Assembly (NCBI GenBank): GCA_013115135.1
Contig: JABANP010000007.1
Coordinates: 186,001 to 250,000 of the forward strand
From: Perkinsus olseni
Lineage: Eukaryota; Perkinsozoa; Perkinsida; Perkinsidae
Reading direction: 5' to 3'
DNA length: 64,000 nucleotides
Of this stretch, positions 10,215 to 20,255 are shown in pieces. A program made the translations under genes and the position numbers. The notes under the pieces were generated by a model that saw only the letters and a program-made list of their open reading frames with translations, was not told the origin of the DNA and made no database searches. The number at the start of each line of letters is the position of its first letter. Within the stretch, counting starts at the first letter, position 1.

Positions 10215-11103
10215 TTATAGCAGCCGGCGATAGTGGAAGATGAGCTGAGATCGTGCAGACCCGAGACGGCTCCACAGCCGCCCGATTCCCACCGCCTCAC
10301 GCGAGTCAAAGGCTGGCGGTCCGGCCGGAAGCACATCTGTCCCTTCACCCAGAGAGTTCATCACCACCGCTATCCCCAAGGCTGCTGAGCCACTCGACGC
10401 TTGGGCCGAGTCACAGGCCGACGTGTCACCATCATCCACCCGATAAACCTCAGGAACACGCGGCGCCTCCTTGCCAGAGCACGGTCTCTTAGGCCCTCCG
10501 CTCTCCGGCTGCCGCGAGTCGGTTTTTCCGCGTTTACTCCTCCTTCGTTTCCTCCTATTCTTCCTCTCGCCTACTGCCAATGGTGGTGCACCTCCGGTAG
10601 ATCCCCTCGTGAGTGAGTCCCCGATAATACACCCTCTGGCCTCCACTCACTGCAGGTTTGCTGCATAGCAGCTGGCTGTCGCTCAGTGCCCCAACGAGGC
10701 CATCATCTCTTGACACACTACCAACAGGCCTAGCTTCCGAGGAGGCCCTCAGCAGCTTACCCACGTCAGATACAGCGCTCCCACCGCCATCCCGGTATGA
10801 GCCACCAACAGCAGCGCTGACCCTCGGCCGAAGGTTCACAACGGCGTTGCCTGGCACTGAGAGGTTCTCCTTGTCTCCGCACTCCCCTCGAGCTCTCAGC
10901 TGAACCGGTCTGCTGACCTTCCCGCTCAGTTCCAAACGAGAGCCCTCTCTCGGGAATAATTTCGGTTTCCACTCTCCACCATGATCGGAATACTCCCTGC
11001 GGCTGTCGCTCACTACCGCGTTATCAGCCGTAAGATTGACCTCCCTCAGCGGCCCTCGTCTCGCCGGTCGATATCTCCTACCCAGCGATGGCGCCCATTC
11101 CAT
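10215..11103 (-). CDS. Basic, disordered protein (partial model)
   Basis: Two overlapping minus-strand frames look like consecutive exons: one starting MEWAPSLGRRYRPARRGPL at 11103, and one with a strongly basic run (KNRRKRRRSKRGK) ending at 10215. The linking intron, around 10580-10650, is not settled because the best donor (GTGAGTGG) does not give a clean phase with the obvious acceptors. Composition is Ser/Gly/Arg-rich with a nuclear-localisation-like cluster. No domain is visible, so function is unknown. Confidence 0.4.
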
Positions 11104-11325
11104 TTGTGACCACCTTCAACCCAAGATACCATTGACTACCACTCAACACTCCAGCCTCGATCACGAGCTAGGTAGACTACAAGATCACTCGCTGAGGGAA
11201 CAATCACAAGTTAAAGCAGTAACCTGCGATCAAGTAGTACAATACTTATATGTAGCAACAAATAACAAGGACAGTACGGGCGGCGGTGGATCTACTACTA
11301 AAAGGCTAGCCGGCTTTGTGGTTGG

Positions 11326-11734
11326 CTAAGTCGGCCCCTGGGAAGAGCTGCCAGTCTGAGCGTCTAAGGCACTCCTGGCCTGTGAGGAGATCGGCAACAA
11401 GGAACGAGACCTCCTCCCGCTATCACAGACTGCGAGCTGACCGACCGGTCGCATCGTCGTCGGCATGCACACCCGCCATGGCTGCCTTCTGCGGCAGGGA
11501 ATTGCGGCGATTCCGGTTACCTCGCCGACCCGACCGCCTACTTTTCCCACTGCCATCAGCTGTCTCCTCCATAGGTACTGCACCAGGCTCCTGACCGTAC
11601 AAAGGAGAGCTGTCCTTCTCCACGATGCGAAGTGGCCCATTGGTCTCTGCATAGGGTGGTATATCGGCTAGACCAACGTTTATCAAATCCTCATCATCAC
11701 CCGACTCTTCGGCCCAATCGAAGCTAGTCGACAT
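11326..11734 (-). CDS. Small acidic-then-basic protein
   Basis: Starts at 11734 with MSTSFDWAEESGDDEDLINV and proceeds to an Arg-rich block (KSRRSGRRGNRNRRNSLPQK). A probable intron then links to a short last exon before 11326; the donor is not canonical and two alternative last-exon frames remain possible. The acidic head and basic Arg/Asn block suggest a nuclear or RNA-associated protein, which is inference from composition only. Confidence 0.4.
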
Positions 11735-11817
11735 CCTGAGCCCCTTCTTTAGTCGTCATTCGTTCCCGACTGGGCTCGGTTCCCGTGGAGCTACTGCTCT
11801 CTCTGGACTCCATCTTC

Positions 11818-12617
11818 TCATCCACCTGAGCCTCCCACCTCGCCCGGATCATTCACGGAGGGGGTTTCTTGATACACCGAGACCGAAGCATTGGATGTTG
11901 CCGATCGGCCAGCGAATAGCGACGGTCGCCAGCTCAGAGCAGCCTCAGCCTCTTGCCCAACTACGCCATCACCCGCGGCTTCTGCTGCTCCGCCTTCACC
12001 TGTCGGAGCCAGTCGTACATCACCCAGCACTTCCGGGGACTCGTCCATGCTAGTGGGCGAGCCAGACCCAGCTGACTCCCGCGGGGGGCAAGCCAATCGA
12101 ACTGTCAGGGCTCCTGATCTTGGGTATCCACTCCGCAGGGCGAATCCTGGCCGACCTCGCTACTGCCGGTGTCGTTGACATCGATAGAGGAGGCAGGAGG
12201 GCTCATGGCCGCCGATCTATCCTTCGGCAAAGGCAGCTTCAACTTTGGTACCAATCGTGCTGGCTCAGCTGTGGAGTCATCAGTCTCCCGAGAGCAGTTG
12301 GGCGAGCGCAGTGTCGACAGAGTGTCGATCTCGCCAACGTCTTTACCGATACTAGACACCTCCTCAGCCTGTCCAATGGTCGACACGTCATGTCCTGACC
12401 ATTCGCCCTGTGGTTCTTCTCCCAAGGGCTCCTCATCCCCTCCGCGCAGACTCGGAATCCACGACCCCGGTACGAAGTCGCTATCGTCATCCTCATCATC
12501 ATCATCGCCGTACGCAGGTCCGTAGATCTCGTCCTCCGTGGCCGGGTTATTTTTGCCTTCGACGCTGTCCACTGCGGGCTCTGGGAGAGGAAAACGAGAA
12601 TTCTCTCGACCAGGCAT
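11818..12617 (-). CDS. Acidic disordered protein, 249 aa, 2 exons
   Basis: Exons 12617-12164 and 12113-11818 sum to 750 nt with a 50-nt intron and matching phase. The protein begins MPGRENSRFPLPEPAVDS, contains an Asp/Glu tract (GDDDDEDDDSDF) near residue 40 and stays Ser/Pro/Glu-rich throughout. No folded domain is visible. It may be a nuclear scaffold or chaperone-type protein; there is no direct evidence. It lies between two other minus-strand genes with about 245 bp upstream of its ATG. Confidence 0.6.
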
Positions 12618-12862
12618 GGTGACATTCTCCGTTTTAGATTACCTTCGTGATTCACCGACGCCGATGTTCCCCGTGGAGGCAGCTCCAACGGGGGCATCAG
12701 AGGGGGCTTGGCGACCACCGGACTCGGGCGGAGCAGGCCGGCGGGGTTCTACTGGCCCCCACTTCCACCACCCAGCCGCTAGTGGTAAAGCTACTTCCCT
12801 CGCTCGGTTGTACCTGAACGGGGATCCACGTAACTATCCCAAGCCAGCAACCCTACAAAGTA

Positions 12863-14336
12863 CTACTCTCGGCGCTCCGCCTTGGTCATGGTCTGTACGA
12901 AGGTCTCCAGCAGCAGCACCCCCTCACTCTTCTGTGCATCGGTTGCTGCATCCGAGACGTGGAAGCCAATCTGAGCACAAACCATCAACCCTTCTGAGGC
13001 ACGCCCCAATAGGTGCACCTCCGTCGTCCAGAAACTCTTCTCCTCCGCAGTTCTCGCGACCGCTTCTAAATGTACCACCTGCTTCTGGCCCTTCAGAAGG
13101 CGAATGATACTGAGCGCCAAACAACCATCCTCACACTGCGGCGAGCTACGACCAGACTCGCTGAAACTTCAAAGCGGAGCGAAGACATGGGCCCAGCTGT
13201 TTCAGCGCATACTACCGTACCATCCCTTCAACAGCAGACCCAGGTGGACCCACGGACCATGAACCTACCTCTTAACGAGAGTTTTCTGCGCCTTCTCGCC
13301 GACTGCTGTCACTAGCTCAATTCGTGCATAATTAGAAACCCGGAGGTATACTGCAAGCGCTTCTGCAATGCCACCTTCGCCCTGAATGACCCATCGCCCT
13401 TGCCACACTGTATGCATCAGTATTACCATGGCCGCTGACAATCGCAGGCCGGAGCGACGCGTCACCGCAGTCCATATTCCCTTTCCTGAGTCCCCTCGTA
13501 CGTGCACTCCTGTGACTCGGAGGAGCTCATTTAACGCCTCAGTAGGAGCTGCAAGAAAATCACCGTACCTCCGACCATCAGCTACATTCGTAACACACGA
13601 TGAAGACGATAAATTATCCACCCCGCCTTGTTTCCGAACCATTCCGAATGAGCCCATGGGTGAGTCTGCCACGAAAAGCCTGCCACCATCCCCAAGTAAT
13701 TACCTTCTTCGGACGAAGGTCTCACATCGTGGACGATACTGAACTGTACGTCCTCCTCGCCCCGATCAGGCTTCTCCTCTCTCTTGCCAATCGGCGCCGG
13801 GCGCTCCTTCTTAGGGTTTCCTCTCGGTGTCCGACGACTTGAGTGCTTCCTACCAACCCTCTCCGTGTGCTCGGAATTCGCGCCCTTCTCCAGTGCCACC
13901 CTATGGGAATCGTGACGACCAAAGAACAGCGGTTTCATATTGAACCTGAAAATAGACACGATATTTTCCTCTCCCCTTCGCTGCTCACCCGCACTCACCC
14001 GCCAAAGGCCACGACCGCCGACAACGTTATGAGAATAATAAAGACGATAAAACCGATATCGGCCGCTCGTCCTCCCAGGAGCGCAACCGAAGTCTCGGGA
14101 ATCGCTATCGCTGGCTCTGGGGTTCTCAATGCCAGCGCCCGTACCGGGATTTGGACGAATACCGCTAGCACGGCAGCGGCTGGGATAATCACGGGCTCTG
14201 ACTGCATACAAGAAGATGAGTGAATTAAAAGCGACACCGCCAAAGGAATGGCGGACAATTGAGGAAAAAACAAACTGCGTTGGTACAAAAGCTTCGACCA
14301 CTGCATGGAACGCTCCACAGGACCACTTCCCTGCAC
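12863..14336 (-). CDS. Novel membrane protein with conserved-looking soluble tail, 4 exons
   Basis: Exons 14336-13999, 13945-13704, 13665-13269 and 13160-12863 total 1275 nt (424 aa) with introns of 53, 38 and 108 nt and consistent phases. The N-terminal third has up to three hydrophobic segments (LSAIPLAVSLLIHS, VIIPAAAVLAVFVQIPV and IGFIVFIILITLSAVVAFGG). A Lys/Arg-rich linker follows, then a folded-looking domain (EALNELLRVTGVHVRGDSGK, later VILMHTVWQGRWVIQGEGG and SIIRLLKGQKQVVHLEAVAR). No known family comes to mind. An in-frame ATG at 14306 is an alternative start. The last intron contains one copy of the CGGAGCGAAG intronic motif. Confidence 0.7.
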
Positions 14337-15224
14337 AATCGCTACATGCTGGTGGATTTCTATGATCTCACACTAGAGCGCAATAGTTGCTCTGTGCGAG
14401 TCTCGGCTGACGGATGCAAGCATCGACCCCTAAAACGGCTCAACAACACTCAAACCGCGGCCATCGCGAATTGATAACACAAGCAGCCCTGGGCTACGAA
14501 GAAACGCACACAGCGCCCTCATCTTACACCACCCGATGCGCAGAAAAATACTACTACTCCGCGGAATGGTCTACCAACTAAGCACTACCGCTTAGTAGCT
14601 CTGATGAGCCGGCAATGTCGTGCCCGTGGACGGATCGAACACCCAAGGTTTCGGCTCGTCCTCCTTCTCTCCGAGACTACAAAGAAATTGGTGAGTCCGA
14701 GAAGCTCACGAACGGGGTTTCACTCACTTGATTTGGTCCAAAGCCTCCTTAGCCTTCGGCACTACACGGTCATAGCGACCCAGCTCCGCTCGTATCGAGA
14801 CGAGATCACTCTTGTCAAAACTAAGAACCATACTTCAACAATCATTACTTCACCAACGGCAGTGCTCTAGTAGGAGGGCACCCCTGACTGGATGAGATCT
14901 TTCGACTTCAAACCAACCCGAGAAAATTTCGGCAAAGCTGTTAGACACAAGTGAACTCGTCCCAACACTACCGGCTCCCGTCCGGCTTCCACCCTAACGG
15001 TAGGATCGCAATCTGCGGTGAGTCAACTACCTCCATGTCGTACCTGATACAAAAAGAGCACATTGAGAAGCAGCAGAAGTTGTCAACTTTAAGATGAGGG
15101 CCACTATGGTTCGGAGCCATGAGACGTTCAGAGACTACAAGTGTGCGTGAGTAGATGCAGATGAGCTCGCGATGGGAGTGTTCAATAGACTAATTCTGAG
15201 TCCATTCAGGCACCGCATTTTAGG
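14337..15224. other. Stretch without a supported gene
   Basis: Only short plus-strand readings occur (14259-14474 and 14604-14870), with no domain and no splice-linked continuation. I see no RNA gene here. The distal part approaches the repeat-like sequence that surrounds the thioredoxin fragment. Confidence 0.3.
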
Positions 15225-15285
15225 AGTAAAAATCCAATCCAGGACCGGGGTTCCAAGACTAGTTGATTGAACAGGGGGAATTAGT
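15225..15285. repeat. Degenerate repeat flanking the thioredoxin fragment (left side)
   Basis: The segment has the words CAATCCAGGACCGGGGTTCC and TAGTTGATTGAACAGGGGG. Weakly similar words (GGATTAGTTGAATGAATGG) occur at about 15705-15724 on the other side of the thioredoxin-like exon. Similarity is partial and judged by eye. Confidence 0.3.
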
Positions 15286-15350
15286 CCCCAGAAATGCACA
15301 GGTAACGCCGACAGGAGAGAAAGAAAACACGAGTAGCAGTACTCAGAGCC

Positions 15351-15536
15351 TTACGCAGCAGTAGGGACCTCATCCATGTCAACTTTATAAAAAGTAGCCT
15401 GAGGGTAGCTCGCGGAGAGCTTCTCGAACTCCGGCTCGAACATCTTGGCACCGGTGGACCACTTGGCGGCGAACCATCCGACCATCATGTGAGACGTCTG
15501 CTTCAATGCCTCGTAGTCGGCGTAGTTGTCAATTTT
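15351..15536 (-). pseudogene. Thioredoxin-like fragment lacking the redox cysteines
   Basis: The exon begins after an acceptor (ccttcag) and reads KIDNYADYEALKQTSHMMVG, then WFAAKWSTGAKMFEPEFEKL and SYPQATFYKVDMDEVPTAA. This is the first half of a thioredoxin fold, including the strand before and the helix after the active site. Where thioredoxins have W-C-G-P-C-K, this has W-S-T-G-A-K, so both cysteines are gone. A possible GTAAGG donor at 15354 leads into repeat-like sequence rather than the rest of the domain, and the only nearby upstream ATG (MVF) does not join in phase. It is most likely a decayed copy; a redox-inactive thioredoxin-like protein is the alternative. Confidence 0.6.
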
Positions 15537-15607
15537 CTGAAGGACAACGACAGCTCAGCCACCATCTTCCTTTACGAGAAGACCATGCTCGACAGTCAGT
15601 CCCTATT

Positions 15608-15725
15608 CAGAAGGGGGTGTCCAGTAAAACGATTCTAAAACTCAGAATTCATTCTGGAACCGAATCAAGGGTGCAATAACAAATTCCAGAATCGATTCGG
15701 GATTTCAGGATTAGTTGAATGAATG
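15608..15725. repeat. Dispersed repeat, copy A
   Basis: Contains AAGGGGGTGTCCAG, then TTCATTCTGGAACCGAATC and TTCCAGAATCGATTC. The reverse complement of 21495-21605 reads AAGGGGGTGTTCAG followed by CAGAATCGATTCTGGAACCG, so the two are inverted copies of one element of roughly 100 bp. The pattern suits a short non-autonomous transposon, but ends and target-site duplications are not defined. Confidence 0.5.
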
Positions 15726-16299
15726 GTATTGAGCGAGCATAACTTCCCGTAGTGTCTTAACGGAGGTCCCCACGAGGACTCTGGTCCACAGCACATATGG
15801 TAGGCTTACCCTAACGGTAGTGCTGCCAGCAGCGGTGCAAAAACGCCTGCCGAGGTTCTGTAGAGTGAGCCGCGTAGCAGAGGAGAGCATTGATAAGGAG
15901 GGCCTCTCTGTGGAAACAACAGTACCAAGTTGCTCACAAAGTAGACCTGCGAGTCTATTTGCATGAAAAAATTTCCTGCATTTTTTGGATCTCTCAAGGC
16001 TCGAGTTGAGTGTTCGTGCGAGTCCAGCGCCGTCGCCAGCTTGGTTGTACTCAAATGTCGTCAACGAGTTGGGTGTGGTCAGCCATCCTTTATCAATCAT
16101 TGCTGCCCAAAATGCTATAGGTGCTCGTGGTGAGAGTGCACCTGCATTCCGCGCCTCCCGATAATGATAACAACTATTGTTACGAACGAGTGTGAGGTCG
16201 CCAAAGATTCAACCTTGAAGGATCCCGCAAGCCACGGTTCGTTATCCACGGGATGCGTCTGACTCAACAGAAAGCGTTATGGAGGTGAGTACAACATGG

Positions 16300-17107
16300 T
16301 TATGTATGCATTACTATTAATAATGCCAGTAAGACAATGTGGAAGGGTCCATCGCTTTGGCGAGGCCCGGAGGCGGCGGAAGCGCCCATTTCTTCAACTT
16401 GCTCGCACATGGCTCGGCAAGTAGCTTCGAAGATCTCAACTCGCTCGGACTTCTTTATCAAGTGTCCATAGTAATTACACTGAAGAAAACCGAGTGGTTA
16501 CACATGGTGACACGTCTGACTCTGAGGAGGAATGGGTAGCTGTGTACTGTCTCCTACGTCGTCATCGCAGGTTGTGGTTTTCACCACGTAACGGTTAAAG
16601 CAGATACAGCACGTCAAGGTTGGGTCATCATTGTTAGTGAACATCGCATCGGGTAGACTATTGCCATGCACGTCCAGGGCCTCCGGACTGTCACACTGAG
16701 AAACAACGGTCTTTCCTACCGGGAAGTTCTCACAGGACAACAGGCCTCTCAGAGGTCGAAATAGTTCGCCATAGTATTGGGCGCTGGAGTCCCGAGACTC
16801 ACAGTTTCATGGCACTGCTCTCGCGTCTTGCCAAAGAAGTTGTTCGTGTTGTACCTTGAGAAGGGATCATCCGCAGTCTGATGCATCTTGTACACTTACG
16901 GCATCACTCGCTGCACTCCCAACTCGGCCACCTTACTTCCATGGCCTGAATGAACCGAGTAAGATTCGGGTCCCGCGTGAGGAACACCGAGTGGCCACCC
17001 AGGAACCCACCTTCGTCGACTGTCTGCGCTTTCATCATTGTCGGTTGTGTTTCACCTGGAGAGATCATGCAAAGAGAAATAAGCAAACACGGACAGGTCA
17101 ACGACAA
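16300..17107 (-). CDS. Secreted Cys-rich protein with GPI-anchor-like tail (copy 1)
   Basis: Exons 16937 and above (5' end unresolved), 16886-16803, 16695-16558 and 16479-16300 join in phase, with introns of 50, 107 and 78 nt. The N-terminal exon is hydrophobic (CPCLLISLCMISPGE) and looks like a signal peptide, though the true ATG may lie in an earlier exon. The core has paired cysteines: FFGKTREQCHET, then LTCCICFNR, then TCRAMCEQVEEM. The protein ends with a hydrophobic tail (FHIVLLALLIVMHT) after a small-residue spacer, as in GPI-anchored surface proteins. It is paralogous to the gene at 18350-19269; intron positions within the core are the same in both. Function unknown; a surface role is inferred. 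Confidence 0.7.
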
Positions 17108-17143
17108 TGCTATCGAGACGTGTAGGCGCCGAGAGTAGTCACC

Positions 17144-17960
17144 TTATGCCGAATTCTGTGCTGTCACCACATGCGGGGACAAATCGATTTCGGTAATACA
17201 CCACTGAGAATCTCTGATCTCACCATCTGACGTCCCGTTCTGGACTTCACGTCCTTCCGAGCCGGTGTGATTGCTTCCCTCCCAGACCGCTCTATCATCC
17301 CTCTCATCTTCATCCGCTTTCTCATCTTTATTGTCCTCCTCATCTTCATCCCGATGATCTCCGGACGCACCACCGGCCGCTCTGTTCCTGCCTCGTCTCC
17401 GAGCGACCCTATCATCCCAATCGTAGTCTTCGTCTTTTTCGTCATAATCCCCATCATAATCGTCATCGTCGTCGTCATCATCATCATCGTCATCGTCATC
17501 GTCATCGTCGTCATCATCATCCTCATCCTCATCTTCATCATCGTCATGTCGATGCCGCCGACGTTTTCTCCGTTTCTCGTGCCCTAGAGCAAGAACGGCT
17601 CACTGCTGCGATGCACTCGAAGCATTAGCTCATATCCAGGATACATTATTCGCATTCCACGGATCAAGTCTCAGATGCTAACGGTGCGTGGATAGACGAC
17701 TTGTGGAGAGATAGTGCCAATAGAATACTCTACTGCAACGCCCGATTAGTTCAGCTGGATAGAATGTCTGCCTACGGAGCAGATGGTCGTAGGTTCGAAT
17801 CCTGCATCGGGTATTCATGTCCAAGATACTCACTTCTAGGATGATGCTCTCCCTCTTCATCCACATCGTTTCGACGATCCCTATCCTCGCCTCCAACACC
17901 GAAAAGCCACCTTAGCAGGAGCGGCAAACCCCAATCACAACACAACCAGCGCTCATAATC
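17144..17960 (-). CDS. Asp-rich acidic protein with a tRNA-bearing intron
   Basis: The last exon, 17583-17144, reads HEKRRKRRRHRHDDDEDEDE, then a long Asp run encoded by alternating GAT/GAC, an Arg-rich segment (RVARRRGRNRAAGG), more Asp/Glu, and ends TEIDLSPHVVTAQNSA. The exon above 17834 (GVGGEDRDRRNDVDEEGEHH) joins it in phase through an intron of 250 nt (17833-17584). That intron contains a complete tRNA-Arg on the opposite strand. The upstream start is not resolved; coding-looking sequence continues to at least 17960. Alternating acidic and basic tracts suggest a nuclear or RNA-associated protein, by composition only. Confidence 0.55.
17740..17813 (+). tRNA. tRNA-Arg (ACG)
   Basis: The sequence folds as a standard cloverleaf: acceptor GCCCGAT pairs with ATCGGGT (one G-T pair), D-arm GTTCAGCTGGATAGAAT, anticodon stem TCTGC/GCAGA with loop CTACGGA (anticodon ACG), and T-arm GTAGG-TTCGAAT-CCTGC. 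The discriminator base is A at 17813. It has no intron of its own. It lies inside an intron of the Asp-rich protein gene on the other strand. Confidence 0.95.
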
Positions 17961-18349
17961 ATCTCCGTCAACCTACGATTTCCGTTCAAGCCAAGAATCT
18001 TGCAGAACATCACGCTTGGGTTGCGGCCTGAAGCAGGCCTCAAGTAACGGAGTGAACACTAAAACACGGAGAGATCATCCAATCCTGGCCACCGACCTCC
18101 TCTGCTCGAGCAAAGACGATGCCGACAGCGCTGGGCTGTAAAACTCGTCCGGATTCTCAGCGTTCCATATATAGAGCTCCGCTGCGGCCCGCAGAAGCCT
18201 CATTGACTGTGCAACATAGCTGTCAGGGAGACTTGATCGCCGTGCTGCTTCCGTTTCTCCCCATACTCAGCGTAGCAACTCAACTCCTTCCGACTGGTGA
18301 CAACAGATTCAACCATAAGTCAATTTCGTGTCTTTGAACACATCGGTGC

Positions 18350-19269
18350 TCATGTAGCATTCAAGCGGGGAGCTAGAAAGTATAGACACCCAATATCAAA
18401 GCGCTGACCAAAGACTCCCACGGGAAGATGCTTGACGGCTTCGTTCTTGGTCCGGCCCTCCTCGACCTCGCTGCGCATCTCCTTGATAAGCCCGCACATC
18501 TTCTCGCAAGTTCTGCTGTATGCTTCCTTGTGCGGTGTCGATGTGATGTAGTTACCATATAAACCGCACTGAGAAGAACAGTGGGCGCAGGCTCAGAATG
18601 GACGCGAGAACATCCTTAATTCTCGCCGAGGCTTCTCACCGATCCTTACATCGCTCTCGCAAGTTTCGTCAGAAATAAGATCCTTGTTGTAGCAGATGCA
18701 GGTATTGAGGGATGCGTCGGTGTCGTTGCCCATCCACATCGCTTCCGGAAGGCGGTTACCGGAGGCGTCCCGGGCCTCGTCCGACAAACACTAAGAAACA
18801 ACGAAACTGCAGACCGCACGAGCGACCTCACGTTCTTACCGAGTCACGGCAGTCCTGCTCGCGCTTCCCAAAGAAGTCATTGACGTTAAACCTAAGTAAA
18901 GTAGCGCGTTTCATAGACGTCACAAAGCAAAAAAGTGTGAGAATCCTCGCCGAGCGAAGCTCTGAGCCCCGCAGATATTCAGCGAGAGACGCTACTGGAA
19001 GGGCGCACGAAGGCAGACAGTCTCGACGGCTTACGCTCCCGCGGGCTCGGCTCCTTGGTCAACAGTATCTGCCAGGAACCCAAGTCTCGATACAGTACTC
19101 AGTCCCTCCCCAGTACGACGATAGTCCAGCTTTCTACGGTAGTCCATCCCTACCAGGCTCCCTCTTTTCCGTCTGCGCAGTGCTCTCGTCCAAATTTCCG
19201 GTCTCATCCCTCGGGCTGTGGGGGGTCACCTCGACACCTGACTTCCCCTCCGTCCCGCCTGAGGCTGCA
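18350..19269 (-). CDS. Secreted Cys-rich protein (copy 2), at least 5 exons
   Basis: Exons 19269-19138, 19097-19035, 18891-18840, 18790-18650 and 18568-18350 join in phase with introns of 40, 143, 49 and 81 nt. Earlier exons surely exist but are not resolved. After an acidic spacer (SGVEVTPHSPRDETGNLDES) comes the same core as copy 1: FNVNDFFGKREQDCRDS, then NRLPEAMWMGNDTDAS, CICYN and TCEKMCGLIKEM. The tail is mildly hydrophobic (FDIGCLYFLAPRLNAT) but less GPI-like than in copy 1. The 143-nt intron carries the GAGCGAAGC motif. The pair flanks the Asp-rich gene, so duplication preceded or skipped over it. Function unknown. Confidence 0.7.
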
Positions 19270-19299
19270 CTGTAGCCAGACAACTATGACAGCTCACTC

Positions 19300-20250
19300 T
19301 ATCTACCTTCAGCGGGTATACCGGCGATTTCCGTATTCACCTCACTATCTGAAAAGGATAAGAATCCAGACTACTGAGCTCTGTGCACCGCGACGAATGG
19401 GTATCTCGTACCCCGTGGAGTTTGTCCAGCCGTGGACGGTTGAGTAACCGGTGGCGGAGGGCGAGCGAAAGGACTGTTCACTCGTCGGTGCTCGAATGCT
19501 GAAGGGAAAGCAGGGCAATAATCGGGACTGACTCGCAGCTAGGACCAAGCCACTTCAGATAGAGTCTGGCAGATTCCATCGAGTCTCAAGGCGACAGACG
19601 CTGCAAAGCAGTCCTTTTGTCGCAGACCTTTCCGAATCATCGGACGCTTATTCGAGCCACTTGCGAACGTAGTGGGCCCCTCTCACAATCGAAAGCCTTG
19701 TCCTTCTGCCATTCCTCGAAGTGTCTCCAGGCTGAAACGATAATGATTAACACACAAGGCCGAAGGGATGTTCACCGTACGTTCGCTCGCGTCCCGGCCG
19801 GGTATAGTGCGGACGGCGAAGCGTGCCGGTAGAGAATGGAGGCTGAAGTCGGCTGATCTGAGAAGGAGGGGACCCCTGGCAGCCCCGTCGTGACATCCGC
19901 CACCTACAGAACTTGCAGAAGGCTCGCTGCGTTACACAACATTGGAAGGCGGAGCGAAGCTGCAATGGACAGAGGCTAAGCCGACGATCAAGGAATGCTC
20001 CTGCTCTCCTCCGGCGGGGCAGGTTGGGCTACTCACCGGACGGACGTGGTACGTAAAACCCCACCCCCTGTAGTAATTCACCAAGACAAGAACGCTGATG
20101 TAGTACAGGAGAAAACAAGGAGCGCAGGATAACAAGTACTAGTATGTTACTCTATGCCGTATGAGTATGAGTGTCAAGAGCACAGGGAAGAGGAAGGCAA
20201 ATGGACAATGGCTGTGGTAGTAGAGGCCGGCGGAATGGGTCCGCAGCTAG
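19300..20250. other. Poorly resolved stretch
   Basis: Minus-strand readings near 19320-19550 (for example DSEVNTEIAGIPAE) look coding and may be 5' exons of the Cys-rich copy 2 gene, but phases do not close. From about 19600 to 20250 I see no gene. A GGCGGAGCGAAGC motif occurs at 19948-19960. Confidence 0.3.
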
Positions 20251-20255
20251 AGGTG

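Noticed and set aside
17164..17547. Met-rich and Ile/Val-rich long frames on both strands
   Set aside because: They are shifted readings of the GAT/GAC repeats that encode the Asp tract of the acidic protein; only the Asp frame continues into a normal C-terminus.
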